Below, one piece after another: positions 1-11,799 of a stretch of 64,000 nt of DNA. A model generated the notes under the pieces. The model did no database searches. It saw only the letters and a list, made by a program, of their open reading frames with translations, and was not told where the DNA came from. Within the stretch, counting starts at the first letter, position 1; the number at the start of each line of letters is the position of its first letter. The position numbers and the translations under genes are program-made. Source of the DNA: Choanephora cucurbitarum (taxonomy: Eukaryota; Mucoromycota; Mucoromycetes; Mucorales; Choanephoraceae); contig JAIWNI010000077.1 of assembly GCA_025331435.1 (NCBI GenBank), forward strand, positions 62,001 to 126,000. Reading direction: 5' to 3'.

Positions 1-44
1 TGTGCAAATTAAAGCAAATGGTAAAATATAGGGTATATTATTTA

Positions 45-2751
45 TTAAAGCTTGCGAGCAGCAAGCCGCGGTGTAAGAAAAACCGATTTGTCAACTATGA
101 TGTTCTCCTTCTCTTCTTCTTCTTTTTCATCATCATCTTCTTTCAGCCGAATCCAAAACTCCTAAAATAATCATATTTTTTATCAGCATCATGTCCTTGA
201 GACTCAATTATCAATGCAAATAAAGTACCTTCAACTCATACATTGCAAGTAGCGAATTGACCAACTTACTTCCTTGAAGCTCTTGCCTGCTACTTGGCAA
301 CTCCAAGTTTCCAACCAAGGTGACTACATGGGCACCTTTCAATGGTTGCATGGAATATAAATATCCATGCAAGCCATTGAAGTCCATGCCTAGCATGTAT
401 TGGTTAGAGAACCCTTTCTTGCTCAATTGGTTGAGTATGCATTTGTTTATGCGCATACTCTTGCTCTCTTGACCAATTGACAAGCTGCTTCTTTTGCTGC
501 TCTTGCTCGTCGTCTGCTTCTTTTCTTGGCTTGAACTCCCTTCTTTTTGTATTAGTGTTACTTTGTTGAAATACAGTGTTTAAGTTAAGCTAAATAAAAG
601 TGACTTACCTTGCAAAGAGCTACTGCAACTGCGGAGTTCCACAGATCTTCATCAAAGAAAGTTTGCCAATGGTATCGCTATTGGGTGGCCAGACCCATAC
701 CAACAGCGATTAAAAGGTTGGCACTGAAAGATTGCCCTCAGTATCAGTGAGAGCCGTAAGAGCTAGCCAATCGTACCATGTAACGGTCGCCACCGAGGAG
801 AGAAAGCTTTGGCTGGAAGAGATAAAGACAAAAAGAACTTCCAGCTACTGCTTGGTAATTGAGCTACCACCGGGACAAGGGAAGGAATGCGGCGAGGCAA
901 TGACTTGGACAGGAACTGCCAATAACGACAAAAATGACCCGGCTTTGCAATGGATACCTCCAGGACTTGACGGGCTTTGAGACTGATTAGCCAGTGTTCC
1001 GAGGAAGGTAACCAAGTCGGCAGTATTGGATATGTCTTCACTAAAGGTTGGCTTTGAGGAGGGCTGAAGGTTACTCGACTGTTGAGGATAGGATGCAGAG
1101 AGCAACCATATTCATCTGCAGCCGACGGATGAAAAGTAGCATCGAAGGCATGGAGGAGAACAGGACGTCTAGGAGAGGTGATGAGGGCTCGATGCGCCTG
1201 AATTCTCTCTGTAGGGTGCCAGAGTAAGAAGTCTGAGACCAGATATTGTAATTGGTTGGAGGCAATAGGGAGGGGGAAAGCTAAACGTGGGATCAGTAGT
1301 GTAGACAGCGACAGATCGAAGTACCAACAAGTGTCCCAAGATGGATGCATGATTAGAGGCGGTAAATGCTGCAGAAAACGAAGGATGAGTAGTAGGGGAG
1401 GAAGAGTCTTGAACCTATGCTTGTAGTGCTTCGGATGAAAAAATAAAGGCAAAAGAGACACCAGACCAGTGTGAATCCGAAACCAATGGACAATCCCGGG
1501 TAGCAGGAAATCGTCTGGTTAGGGCGGTTAATAGTAACTTTTGAACATAGACTGCCTGCAATGCCAAGCTTTGATATAAAGGGTCGGCAATTCCCAGGCC
1601 GCCCATCCTCTTCGAACGGCAAGCCGCGGACCAACTAGGTTTAGGCCAAAAAGGCATAACAAAGTTTCGCACTATTCTGGTAATGTCCGTTAGCCAGGTC
1701 GATGGCAGAGGAACCACTCGCATAAGATGCCAAAGACGGCTAAGAATGACTGAATTTGCCACTAGAGACAGGCTTCGGACTGAAAGAGACCGCCCTTTCA
1801 AAAACTGACAGTGCTGAAGCAGTTGAAGCTTGATACCATCCAGTCGCTCAAACTCCAAAACACCAAGTTCACAGCCTTGCTTCTTCACTAACAGATCTAT
1901 CTTTCGGCCTCCGGTTCGGCTGTTACTGCTGCTGCTGAAAGAAAGCTCATTGCTGAGCATTGCTTCTTTAGTTGCAAAGCATTCAGTCTCCCCGCTAAGC
2001 AGAACTAGTTATTATATGGATAGAAGATGTTATTGCCAAAAAATTCTTACGGGTGGACCTCGATGCTCGTATCGTTCAAGATATGCAACAGAATGTTATC
2101 AACCAGAGAAACATAGCTAAACTCAGCTTTTCTTTTCAGCATGCTTTGTAAGCTTGTAAACCTTTGAAGATGATCAGTATCCATCTTTCGGACAAAAAAA
2201 ATGAAAAAGAACTCACAAGTATTGAAATACAAGCTGAACCTGGTTGTCCAGACTGGTTTCATTCTCGCCATATTCGATCTTGAAGTCTGGTCTTGGCTTT
2301 TTTGCTTCCTACAAACAGAGTTAGTATGTCTTTTCTGTCTTTATTATAAAAAAAACATTACTTCTTGAAGCTCTGCAACAGTTGTCCTAATTACACGGGC
2401 CTTGCTATCAGGTAAGCAATACCCAAACTTCAGAGCAACTAGCTCCTCATACAAATGCGTTGGCAAGAATGCCTTCATTATATCTCTGTAATCTTCAGAG
2501 CAAACATTTGCCACTCCAGACAAGCTCAATCTATTTAGGTTAGTAACTGGCAAGCAAGCCTTGAATTAAGATATGTCAACTTACTTCAATGTAGCAATTT
2601 CGATTGCGTTTAAATCTGTAGATCTTTTCAACAAAAGAAAAGACACCCTGTTCAACCAATTTGCCAAGCTTTGATCTTCTTCATCAAGTATCAGGGCAAT
2701 TTCTTCTTCGTATTGTCTTCTTTTCTCAGACAATCCTTTTGCAGTCTCCAT
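45..2751 (-). pseudogene. Lineage-specific (Mucorales) protein of unknown function, interrupted by a LINE fragment
   Basis: Minus-strand gene starting at the ATG at 2749-2751. The deduced pieces read in order: an N-terminus beginning METAKGLSEKRRQYEEE, then LYEELVALKFGYCLPDSKAR (2400-2460), SLDNQVQL, LQSMLKRK, ILNDTSIEVHP, a GGRKIDLLV block near 1890, and after the insertion SKSMRINKCILNQL and a C-terminal tail ending LAARKL-stop at 45-47. Several introns separate these blocks. The GGRKIDLL...LEFK...RINK architecture matches, from memory, a large gene family of unknown function restricted to Mucorales genomes. The frame is cut after the LEF residues by about 1.3 kb of LINE sequence (roughly 540-1845), and reading frames on the two sides of the insertion do not join cleanly, so I call it a pseudogene. 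Function unknown; no signal peptide or membrane segment seen. Confidence 0.65.
540..1845 (-). mobile_element. 5'-truncated non-LTR retrotransposon (LINE) insertion, ORF2 C-terminal part only
   Basis: The minus strand encodes the end of a LINE polyprotein: after the reverse-transcriptase core comes the characteristic block GRSLSVRSLSLVANSVILS, then LWHLMRVVPLP, FVMPFWPKPSW and KRMGGLGIADPLYQS (about 1835-1540), followed in another frame by C-terminal sequence that closes with WQTFFDEDLWNSAVAVALCK and a stop at 585-587. The catalytic YADD region, endonuclease and ORF1 are absent, as expected for 5' truncation during target-primed reverse transcription. Frame changes (for example near 1415-1461) show it is dead. 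An imperfect 11-bp direct repeat flanks it: on the minus strand GGAGTTTGAGC (1846-1856) and GGAGTTCAAGC (529-539), a plausible aged target-site duplication inside the host LEFKP codons. Confidence 0.75.
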
Positions 2752-3150
2752 CTATTAAGGTTGAGTTAGCAAAGGCTTATCCAAGGCATGAGTTTTGAAA
2801 ATAAAACAAAAACTATGCTACTTTTAGATCAGTATATGGCTACAATTCAAAGTTACCACACAAAAGCACCAGTTCATCAACTTGGAGCGGACTGTGCTTT
2901 CTCTTCTATCTAAGGAAGCCTGCTTTCTTGACTTTTTTTTTTTTTGCAACGTTAGATAGAGTTCACTCATTATTTGACATTTACCTTTCTAAAAAGAGCG
3001 TCCCATTTACAATCATTAGCATTGCAGTAGACATCAATTGCTCTTGCCAGTTCTGGCTTGCACAACAGAAAAGCTCTTGTATCGTCTTACACATGCTGTC
3101 TTTAAATGCATCGGGCTTTTATGGTTGTTTGTCATTACGACTATTGATTC

Positions 3151-3849
3151 ATGTTTGATCGAATCCTTCTGGAGCAATATTTACCTGCTATTTTCAGAAA
3201 GCGAAATGGTGTTGCAAGACATTTCATGCAACATTCGCCTGATTTGTTTTCTTCTTTTGAAGATCAGTCAAAGTACGCAGGATATGTACCGACGAGCCCC
3301 TATTTTCATACATTGTATACTTCCATAATTGAGACACTTCGTCTGAAAATGGACAAGCATATGATGATTCTTGATGGGAAAGCTTTGAAAAATGTGTATC
3401 TTGCTATTGACTCAACAATTTGTTCAAAGAACAGTAGGTATATATATTTAGCTAAAGCACAAAGGACATAGTTTGCAGTAGTTGCAGTGCATACCTTAGA
3501 AGAAATATTTCTGTTTTTACATTTGTACAATGAGCATTTTGCCTCTGCTGCAACACCTAATTTTGATCAATTTGTTCTCAAATGGAATGCGCATGCAAAT
3601 GGTGGCAGTATTTTCTATAAGTGTCCAGAGCAATTGGAGAAGTACTACAACCATTATAAAGAACAAGAGGCTGCTAAAAGAACTCGCAGCATCTATTGTG
3701 ATATTATTGATGCTACAATCAATCAAATAAGATCAGATAATGCTATTACAGTCCCAGCTGCTGCCTTGTCACCATGGTTATCACAAATAAGTCGAAATGA
3801 GAGTAACCAAACTCTTGAAAACGACAACCATTTGCTAATAAACGGCTAA
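3151..3849 (+). pseudogene. Remnant of a repeated protein family of unknown function (possibly transposon-derived)
   Basis: Two consecutive plus-strand reading frames, 3151-3471 and 3487-3849, look like pieces of one protein. The first has EQYLPAIFRKRNGVARHFMQ, QSKYAGYVPTSPYF and MDKHMMILDGKALKNVY; the second has HTLEEIFLFLHLYNEHF, FDQFVLKWNAHANGGS and EQLEKYYNHYKEQE and ends with a stop at 3847-3849. I believe this is a multi-copy family of Mucorales genomes, and the MMILDGKALK segment recalls the first acidic residue of DDE-type nucleases, but this is memory and inference, not a domain call. The break at 3471, the loss of sequence expected between LDGK and ICSKNSR, and the frame-shifted fragments upstream (2928-3150) suggest a decayed copy. 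It lies between two other mobile-element or orphan regions. Confidence 0.4.
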
Positions 3850-4549
3850 TCATTTTCTTGGTAGCGCCATTTATTTTTGAATTGTTATCAATTTCACAGT
3901 TAAAGTCGTGCCTTCAAAATGCCTAAATTAATCAGGAGAGGAGCTACAATCATTGAAATGAGGTGATTTGTGATTATTCTTTCAAAAGTCTGGTAGAAAA
4001 AGAAGGTTTAATTGCTGGGCGTACAACTCCAAAGGCATCATAAACCAGTCTGTAGAATGAGCAATTTTGTGTGAAAGATTCGCCTTACTCTTGGTATCTA
4101 TTTTAGACTCCTTCTGCCTGAAAAGGTCAAGATAATATACAGAAGCGATAGTGTCTATAGTATCGTCCTTTTCGCTCCGATTTACTTTGTTCCTATCCAA
4201 GAACCCTGCTTCACTCTATATCCTGGAGGGTTTGTGTAATCTTCTTTTTTACAACTTGTCACAAGGAAAGGGGGAGAGACACTTGCATATGAATTCAAAC
4301 TCCTCTTTGAGAAAATGCAAAAGAAGGTAGGTCATCAAGTAACTTATATAGGGATCAGTGCCATTTCGTTGGAATAGTTTCTCTAGTAGTATAGAGTACA
4401 GAGCATCATGGAAAAGGGACATAGTTTCTTTAATACACACACACACACACATTCGTTGTCATGTCAACACACATTATACTCAAATAACCTCTGAGACACA
4501 CTTTTTTGAGTCATAATTCAACTGGATTTAATTAAAAAAAAGAGGATTT
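3850..4549. other. Stretch without a convincing gene
   Basis: Two short minus-strand reading frames exist (3982-4200 and 4249-4452; the latter contains SILLEKLFQRNGTDPYISYL and is rich in Leu and Phe). I could not find splice sites that join them in frame, and I do not recognise the products. They may be decayed exons of another repeated-family gene. A short dinucleotide tract of about eight AC units lies at 4435-4451. Nothing else is evident. Confidence 0.35.
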
Positions 4550-5512
4550 TCATCCAAGACGCATTCTTTTAAACATCACTCCTTGATCTTGTTCATGAAT
4601 ATCATCAAGCATTCGATACAAAAGAGGATTGACGATACGCCTAATTCCCCAAAGCTTGGTGCAATGACTGAGATGGATGTTTCGATTACGGTATCGCTTA
4701 TCCACTAATTGCTCTAGAAATAAATAGAGTTCGGGTCTGTCTGCCTTTTCATGGAATTTGGATAGATCAATCTTGCTGAGATGTTGTCTGCAGGTTTCAC
4801 GAATCTCATCCAAAAAGGCTTTGGTTTCATCAGAAGACGCCAAATCTGCCTGTAGTCGCACCAATCGATGCAGCCGGTTGTCTCCAAACTCTCTGTAGTT
4901 GTCCAAATGTCCAGGCTGAATAAACCGTCTCTTCACTCTCTTGGCTCTGATTCGAGTGATGAATGGGTCTGTTGCTGAGTGGACTATTAGATCCTACTTT
5001 CTTGTTTATCTAGCTTATTTACCTGCTAAATCTTTAGGTTGAATCAGAGGCGGACTTCTCTTTCGACAGACGATTCTTTTGGCTTGTTCGCGTGGCTCAG
5101 TCGGCTGCGTTGATTCTTTAGGTGGAGTGAGAGGTGCTTCTGAGCTATCAAAGTCAGAAAGGGAACTGTCTGATTCAGATCCAATCAAGTCTATCTTGGT
5201 CTGTTCTTCAGGTAGTAGGATGTTGTCTTTATCTGGACTGATGGTAGGTGCCTTTTCCGTTCTTGGGAACAGGTCCAATGATAAACCTGATCCTATATTG
5301 ATGAGGGGTGGCACAGGAATAGTCGGTTGTTGACCAAAATCTGTCAAGGATTCAGAGTTGATACGCGCTATTCTGTCTTTCTCTAAATGAGTCTCTATGC
5401 GTATCAATCGTTCTTGAAAGGATTCGATCCTGGCCAGTCTATCAAGTACAATTTCCATTAAATCATACAGCCCTTTGATAGAGCGTGTCTCAGCAAGATC
5501 TTGTATAACCAT
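4550..5512 (-). CDS. Hypothetical protein, 302 residues
   Basis: Two exons on the minus strand: 5512-5023 and 4968-4550, joined by a 54-nt intron with a GTAAAT donor; spliced length 909 nt. I chose the ATG at 5512 (MVIQDLAETRSIKGLYDLM) because the sequence upstream is a T/C-rich, UTR-like tract. The N-terminal third has a short helical or coiled segment (IVLDRLARIESFQERLIRIE), followed by a low-complexity Ser/Pro/Thr/Glu region (SESDSSLSDFDSSEAPLTPP), a basic patch and a compact C-terminal region (about residues 165-302) rich in Arg and Leu with HLDNYREFGDNRLHRLVRLQ and HCTKLWGIRRIVNPLLYRML. No family recognised. It is divergent from the condensin gene, with about 380 bp between the starts. 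The basic helical C-terminus could bind nucleic acid or protein, but that is speculation. Confidence 0.75.
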
Positions 5513-5892
5513 AAGTGAAAGAAGATAAAGAAGTGGGAAGAGTGAGAAAAAAGAGAGAGAAAAGAGAGATAAACAAATCACTGTTTTTTTAAGTTGAAAA
5601 TAAACAAAAGAAAAATTGTGCTTCTTTCTTTTAATTCACTTGTATTCAGCCCACACTAGCTCCAATGACAGTGTATATGCTTATAATATAGAATGAGAGA
5701 GGGAGAGAAAGAGAAACTGCCTATTTGCATAAAGAAGCTAAATAAAGTCAGTTTAATGCAATCTGTTGCAAACCATGTTAAGAGAGAGAGAAAGATTAGG
5801 CGCGTAACCAATTCAGACTCAGTCTATCGTGTTTTTTTTGGGATGTTTTTGCTTTTCTTTGTGCCTTTTTACTTTTTTTTTTCAAAGCAAAC
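5513..5892. promoter_or_regulatory. Divergent intergenic region between the orphan gene and condensin subunit 1
   Basis: About 380 bp between two divergent start codons. It carries GA-rich runs near 5695-5715 and 5783-5793 and T/C tracts near 5829-5882, typical of core promoters and 5' UTRs in this genome. No specific factor site can be claimed. Confidence 0.4.
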
Positions 5893-8800
5893 ATGAGAGA
5901 TCCATTTGTGTTGTCTGAAGAAGTACTCAAACTTCAAGAAAATGATCAACTCAATTACTATATTCCTAACGAAACAGAAATCAGAGGCAAAAGCGATCAA
6001 GACTTGGCTCGCTTTCTGAATGGTATAGAGTGCATGTCATTGTCCACATTAAGCTAATGTCTTTTTTCTTGTAATAGAAATGACAGATCATGTTCAAGTA
6101 TCTTCTGAAAACATCACTGATCCTCTTGTTTTTGATAAATTGCGAAGTTTTTTAAAGTAATCTTACTTGAGTCACTCTAGTTGATGAAACGCTGACATGT
6201 TGGTTAGGTACTTTGCAAGTGTAAAACCTCGTATTTTATCACGACTGTTTGATATCATTTCGTCAGGTAATCAACAACAACAAAAGAATTAGAGTGTCTT
6301 TTTAACATGTGTGTTCTATTGACAGGGTTTCAAGCTGAAATCAAAGCAACCGCCGATGATTTGGAAAATAACGAAAAGGAATCGTTCAGTAATCATCGCA
6401 TGCATCTAGAGATGTACAGTTTCTTGATCTATTGGTTTTTACTTCAAGCAGAAGACAATGCCACCACCTCCACCATGATGCGCAAGTCAAAAACCAACCA
6501 AGCATCTGGCAACAACGATCTAAAAACATTCGACTGGAGTTCACAGAAACTCAAGGCATTCGATCTAGCCAACTGGCTCTTGGGCCTCAAGCTGGCCAAG
6601 ATCTGGACATTGCCACCGGATCGCATTGCCTTCATCAACCTCTTCACTAAACCCGCCTACCAACTATTCGAAAATCCAGTGTATGCAAAATCGAGTCAGA
6701 TCAAAGAACGCATCTTTCGAGTGTTGAGCTTATGCGTCAAGCACTATGATCACCTCTCAGTTGCCCAGACGACCATCATGCAAGACCTTCAGTACTATGA
6801 ACATTCAGCAGAGACCATGGCTGAATTGCTGGTCTATATGATCGATAAGCAGAACTACACTCAGCTGGCGGATGAAATCTTGCGTGAGATCAGTAATCGA
6901 GAATTCAAGGATGTCTCTAAAGAAGTGAAAGATTCGCCCAACCCAAAGACATTTGCTGCCTTCTTGCTCAAGATAGCTGAACTTTCACCCAAGACAGTTC
7001 TCAAAAACTTGACTGTGTTGATTAACCAACTCGACAGTGAATCGTATCTGATGCGTGTCACCTTGATTGATATCCTGGGTTACTTGATTGCTGAACTGTC
7101 CAAGACGATTGAAGAAAATGCAAATCATATGGATCAAATCAATGGATTCTTTGATATCTTGGAAGAACGCATGCTGGATCCTATTTCGTATTGTCGACAA
7201 AAGGTATTGCAGGTCTATTTACGGTTGTTCACGTAAGTCAAACTTTGAGTGTGGGTTACAAAGCTAGGTCTTGAACTGATATCTCCTTGTAGACTGAAAG
7301 TCAAATTCCCTAAACGAAGACATGCTGCTACTGTTTTATGTGTACGTCACCTTCAAGACAAAAGTAGCATTGTTCGAAAATACGCCATTCGTGCCTTAAC
7401 CACCTTGGTTTCCACTCACCCTTACAGCATGTATGGCGGTGAACTCGATCTCGAGGAATGGACTGCACGTCTCAACACATTAAAGCAGGAAATCGAAAAT
7501 GTCATTTCAGAAGATGATGTACGTGCCTTGGGTGTGGAACAGGAAGATACCGACATGGCCGAATCAGACCAAACAGAAGAAAAGCCCAAGAAGACAGTCG
7601 TCTCACCTGAAAAACTGCAGCAATTGGTCCTAATGCGCACATTCCATACGGACGCCATCCAGTTTATCGAACTGATTCACAATAGCATGCCCACCATCAC
7701 CCAGCTGTTGTCCAGTAAATCGAAGGCAGAGGTACTTGAGAGTATGGATTTCTTGGTGACCTGTTACAACTACAAGGTCAAGTTGGCTTCGGACGGGATC
7801 AAGAAGATGCTTCATCTGATCTGGACCAAAGACACAAGCGACGAAGGCAAGGGCATCAAAGTCAAGCTTCTTTCGTGTTACGAAACCCTTTATCTGGAGA
7901 TGGATGCCAAGCTCAGTAAGCGAGAGAATGTCAATAGGGTAGCCAGAAACCTGATCCAGTTGACGTTTGACACGACTTTGGCTGAACTGACCTCACTGGA
8001 GCAGCTGCTGAGTACGTTAATGGAAGAAGGCAAGATCATAAACGATGTGGTACAGAAGCTCTGGTCTGTCTATGGCTTCACACAGGGCCGTATTCAGAAA
8101 TCATTGAGACGAGGGGCAATTGTTGTGCTGGGGATGTTGGCCAAGACCAAGACCAAAATTGTGTCTGACAAGATTGATGTGATGTTGAAGATTGGGTTGG
8201 GCCCCCTGGGTAAGGCCGATCTTGAATTGGCGCGTTATACCTGCATTGCCCTTCAACGACTAGGCGGTGCTAAATCCAAAGAAAAGGGTCGTGGCGTGCA
8301 AGAAGGTACTCGTTTCCCTCTCCATCACCCCATCTTTGCCAGACTAAAGGATATCCTGGAGACACCTCATGAGAACCAAGAATGGTTCAGTATGGCAGAA
8401 CAGGCGATCAATACCATCTATCTGCTCTGTAAGAGTCCCGAAGTGCTCTGTGAAGAACTGATTCGAAACAAGACCCATCGTGTGTTCAACATGCCTGAGG
8501 ACGTCAGCGACAGTCAACTGATGCCCCCACCTGCTGTGCCCATGGAATCTCAGCTGGCTGAATATGACTTGAGTATGTCTCAACAGGTACTTCCTTTCCC
8601 TCAGACACCTCTGTATCAAAAGCCGCTTGAACTGGCCCAGCTGTTCTTTTTGGTGGGCCATATTGCACTCAAGGAGCTTGTCCATCTCGAGATTGTGGAG
8701 TCTGCCTGGAAACGCAAGAAGCAAGAGAAGGAAAAGCAAAGCGATCAGCAACAGAAGGAAGGACCGGGTGAAGAGGACGATGAGTTGGAGCAGGTAGGAG

Positions 8801-9975
8801 GCACAGCAGAGGATGATATTGGTGAAGCCATGATTCGTATTCGTGAGAGAGAAGTCTTGTTTGGACCTCACTCGCTATTGGGTGTCTATGGTCCTCTCTT
8901 GACTGAAGTGTGTGCTCGTAACAAGGTTTATACAGACCGCACACTCCAGATCAATGCCACCTTAGCCTTGACCAAGTTCATGTGTATCAGTTCCGACTTT
9001 TGTGAAAAGAAACTTCGACTGCTGTTTACCATCCTGGAGAAATCAAAGGACGCGACCATTCGTAGTAACATTGTGATTGGGTTAGGTGATATGGCTGTCT
9101 GTTTCAATACGTTGATTGATGATAACATCACGTTCTTGTATAATCGCCTGTCTGATTCAGATACCATGGTCCGTAAGAATGCAGTGATGGTCTTGACTCA
9201 TCTGATCTTAAACGGCATGGTCAAGGTCAAGGGACAGATCAGTGAGATGGCCAAGTGTCTTGAGGATCCAGATCAGCGTATTGCCGATCTTGCCAGACTG
9301 TTCTTTACTGAACTGGCCTCCAAGGACAATGCAATCTACAATAACTTGCCTGACATCATTTCCAATCTGACCAGCACGCAACCTACACGTCTAGAAGAAG
9401 AATCGTTCCGAAAGATCATGAAGTTCATCTTTAGTTTTGATTTTACAGAGAAGGAAAAACAGGCTGAGAACATTGTGGATAAGCTCTGCCAACGGTTCCT
9501 GACGGCACAAGATGAGCGTAACTGGCGAGACATTGCCTATTGTCTTTCTCTTTTGCCTTTCAAGACAGAGAAGCCATTCAAGAAGCTATTAGAGAACTGG
9601 CCTACCTTTCAAGATAAAATACATGAAGAAACTGTACATAAGAGTTTTATGGAGATTGTTCAAAAGGTACATGTTGAAAAAAAGAAAGAAAGAGTTCATT
9701 TAGCTTACTTTTTTTTTTGAAAATAGGGACGTTTGCATAAAAATCAACGACCTGAATTAAAGGCTTTAGTAGATGAATTGGATCAAAAGATGGAAAAGCA
9801 AAGAGGACCTGAAACTGAAAAAGATGATGAAGCCACTCCAGCTCCAGTGCAAAAGAAAGGTAAGCCATATCAAAAAAAAAAAGAAAAAAGATATGGTATT
9901 GACTCTTCTCCTCTAGTGACCAGAGCCACTCGATCTAAATTAAAGAGACAAAGACAAGATAAAGAAGGAGAATAA
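5893..9975 (+). CDS. YCS4: Condensin complex subunit 1 (CAP-D2/Ycs4 type)
   Basis: HEAT-repeat regulatory subunit of condensin, which compacts and segregates mitotic chromosomes together with the Smc2-Smc4 ATPase. Seven exons: 5893-6022, 6078-6156, 6208-6266, 6326-7232, 7293-9666, 9727-9859 and 9917-9975, giving 1246 residues, within the usual range. The start MRDPFVLSEEVLKLQ matches the conserved N-terminus, and the conserved central blocks include LDPISYCRQKVLQVYLRLF, VRHLQDKSSIVRKYAIRALT and VLFGPHSLLGVYGPLLTEVC. The C-terminal HEAT block has NIVIGLGDMAVCFNTLIDDN and LSDSDTMVRKNAVMVLTHLI. The tail is basic (KKKGKPYQKKK-type intron boundary, then TRATRSKLKRQRQDKEGE), suited to nuclear import or DNA contact. 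An acidic, glutamine-rich insert sits near residue 930 (PGEEDDELEQ). Highly confident assignment. Confidence 0.95.
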
Positions 9976-10425
9976 GCTTCTTCTTCTTCTTTTTTCAGTT
10001 TCATTGTATATAAAGTTTTCTTCATACCATTTGATATCATTCGAGAGGTTATTAAATAAGAGCTTGAATTCTGAAATGTATGTTTTGGCGCCAAAATAGA
10101 AAGAACAAGAAAAAAAAAGAGGGAAAAAAAAAGGAGAAGAAGGGAAACTTTCGCTGTAAAGACAAAATGAGTTTCTTGGCTTCTACTCCTTCTTGTTGGG
10201 CACTCCTCTTTATTTAAACAGGTACTTTAAAATGAACATTAGCTTCTACCGTGTGTTTTTTTTTCTCCTGCCTACTTTGCAGTTCAAAAAAAAGTTTCCG
10301 AAAAGCCTAATCCACATTTCTCTTATACGTTTTCCTTTCTTCTTTTTCTTCTTCTTCTTTCTCCCTTTTAGCTCAACACTATTAGTTTTCTTTAGTGTCT
10401 GGTAGAGTCATTAAGATTATCTCAA
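9976..10425. other. Intergenic stretch upstream of the kinase
   Basis: Condensin 3' UTR followed by T/C-rich DNA (10257-10390 is almost all pyrimidine runs), typical of a promoter or 5' UTR. A short translated frame at 10193-10405 is just this pyrimidine-rich tract (Phe, Leu, Ser only) and is not a gene. Confidence 0.4.
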
Positions 10426-11799
10426 ATGGTGGAGGTGAAAACAAGATTTCTTGTTTATAACAAATGAATCTTCTTTACTCTGTCAAAAAGACAAAAAACC
10501 TCTGATCTCTTTTTTTTCGTTTTCTTGTTTAGGCCAAATACAAGAGATGCAAGATATTTGATGATCGATATAAGAAAATCAAGATCCTAGGCAAAGGGAA
10601 TTTTGGTGAAGTCTTTTTAGCAGAAGATTTTGTGACTAGAAAAAGAGTAAGAAGAATTGGATCCAATCCTAATTGTTTGATCTAATGAATTTAAAAGGTA
10701 GCGATCAAAGTAGTGGATACCAAGAAGTTTAGAAATGAAGATCAAAAGAGACATGCGGAAAATGAAAAGGAAATCTGCAGGTTGTTTTCCAAGCGAGAAT
10801 TTCGACATCCGCATATTGTTCATGTGAAGGATGTGAGCGTTGAAAACTATTGTAATTATTATGTCCTAGAGTATGTAGATGGAGGCGAACTTTATGAGCG
10901 AATCAAACGAGAAGGAAGAATTCAAGAATCACAAGCCAAAATATGGTTCAAACAATTAGTGGAAGCTGTGGATTATATTCATAAAGTAAAGAAAAAAAAC
11001 AGAAAGAAAGAGAGAGAGAAAATTGCTGAAATTTCATTCATTAGCATGGTATTGTACATCGTGATTTAAAGCCTGAAAATGGTAAAAAAAAAAAAATACA
11101 CATTACACAAATGATTCGTGTGATTTACCTAGAATATCAGTGTTACTTGATAAAGCAGGTACCATTCGAATATGTGATTTTGGTTTTGGGAAAATGTTCA
11201 ATGCAACACAGCTATTGGATACCTATTGTGGCAGTCCATTTTATGCAGCACCCGAGATGGTCACAGCCACACCTTATCGTGGTCCACCTGTTGATATGTG
11301 GAGTTGTGGAGTGATTCTGTATGCCATGTTGACAGGACAACTCCCGTTTCATTGTGATACCATGCCAGAGTTATTCAAGAAGATAAGCATGGCAGATTAC
11401 TTTGAACCAAGCACACTCTCGACAGAAGCACTTGACCTCATCCGATCCTTACTGTGTCGAAATCCAAAGCGGAGAATGACAGCCGAGGGAGTTTTGAAAC
11501 ATGCATGGCTTCATCATAATATGACGAAAAAGAAAAAGAAGAAGAGAAATAAACCCATTTCGAATGCCTCACAGAAAGAAAAGTCAACGTGTTCACTTGG
11601 GGATGAAGTAGCCTGTCATCAGCAATCCAAGGCCATGAAACTCTTGCTCTATATCAATCGGAAATCTCAAGTGGGACCTACACGAAGGGAAAAACCAAAA
11701 GAAATCAAGAAGAAACATTTGTCTATGCTTGAAACAGCCCATCGTTTTAAACAGTTCATCTCAACAGCATTTATTCAGAAAAGATTGACTACTTTATAA
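10426..11799 (+). CDS. Serine/threonine protein kinase, CAMK/SNF1-like
   Basis: Phosphotransferase with a complete kinase fold. Proposed exons: 10426-10434 (ATG plus two codons, uncertain), 10533-10646, 10698-10985, 11045-11081, 11141-11799; 368 residues. Visible motifs in order: Gly-rich loop GKGNFGEVF, VAIKVV with the ATP-anchoring Lys, HRDLKPEN catalytic loop, DFGFG, the activation-loop TYCGSPFYAAPEM (conserved Thr as in LKB1-activated kinases), DMWSCGVILYAMLTGQLPF, and NPKRRMT in subdomain XI. After the catalytic domain comes a Lys-rich linker (KKKKKKRNK) and a short basic tail; no UBA or KA1 domain is obvious. Kinases of this shape in fungi control nutrient response, polarity or the cell cycle (Snf1, Kin, Hsl1 groups); I cannot place it further. 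The first exon is chosen only because upstream in-frame sequence must exist before AKYKRCKIFDDRY. Confidence 0.85.

Noticed and set aside
601..612. AGGTAAGT near 608 as a host-gene 5' splice site on the minus strand
   Set aside because: The frame reads through it to a LINE-like C-terminus (LCKVSHFYLA-stop), so it is probably LINE coding sequence and not a splice donor.
763..1461. Minus-strand 232-residue frame considered as an independent gene
   Set aside because: Continuous with LINE sequence on both sides; better explained as the frame-shifted C-terminal part of the LINE ORF.
8344..8871. 175-residue minus frame inside condensin subunit 1
   Set aside because: Overlaps the conserved HEAT-repeat exon in antisense; Leu-rich composition comes from complement of Glu/Gln/Lys codons.
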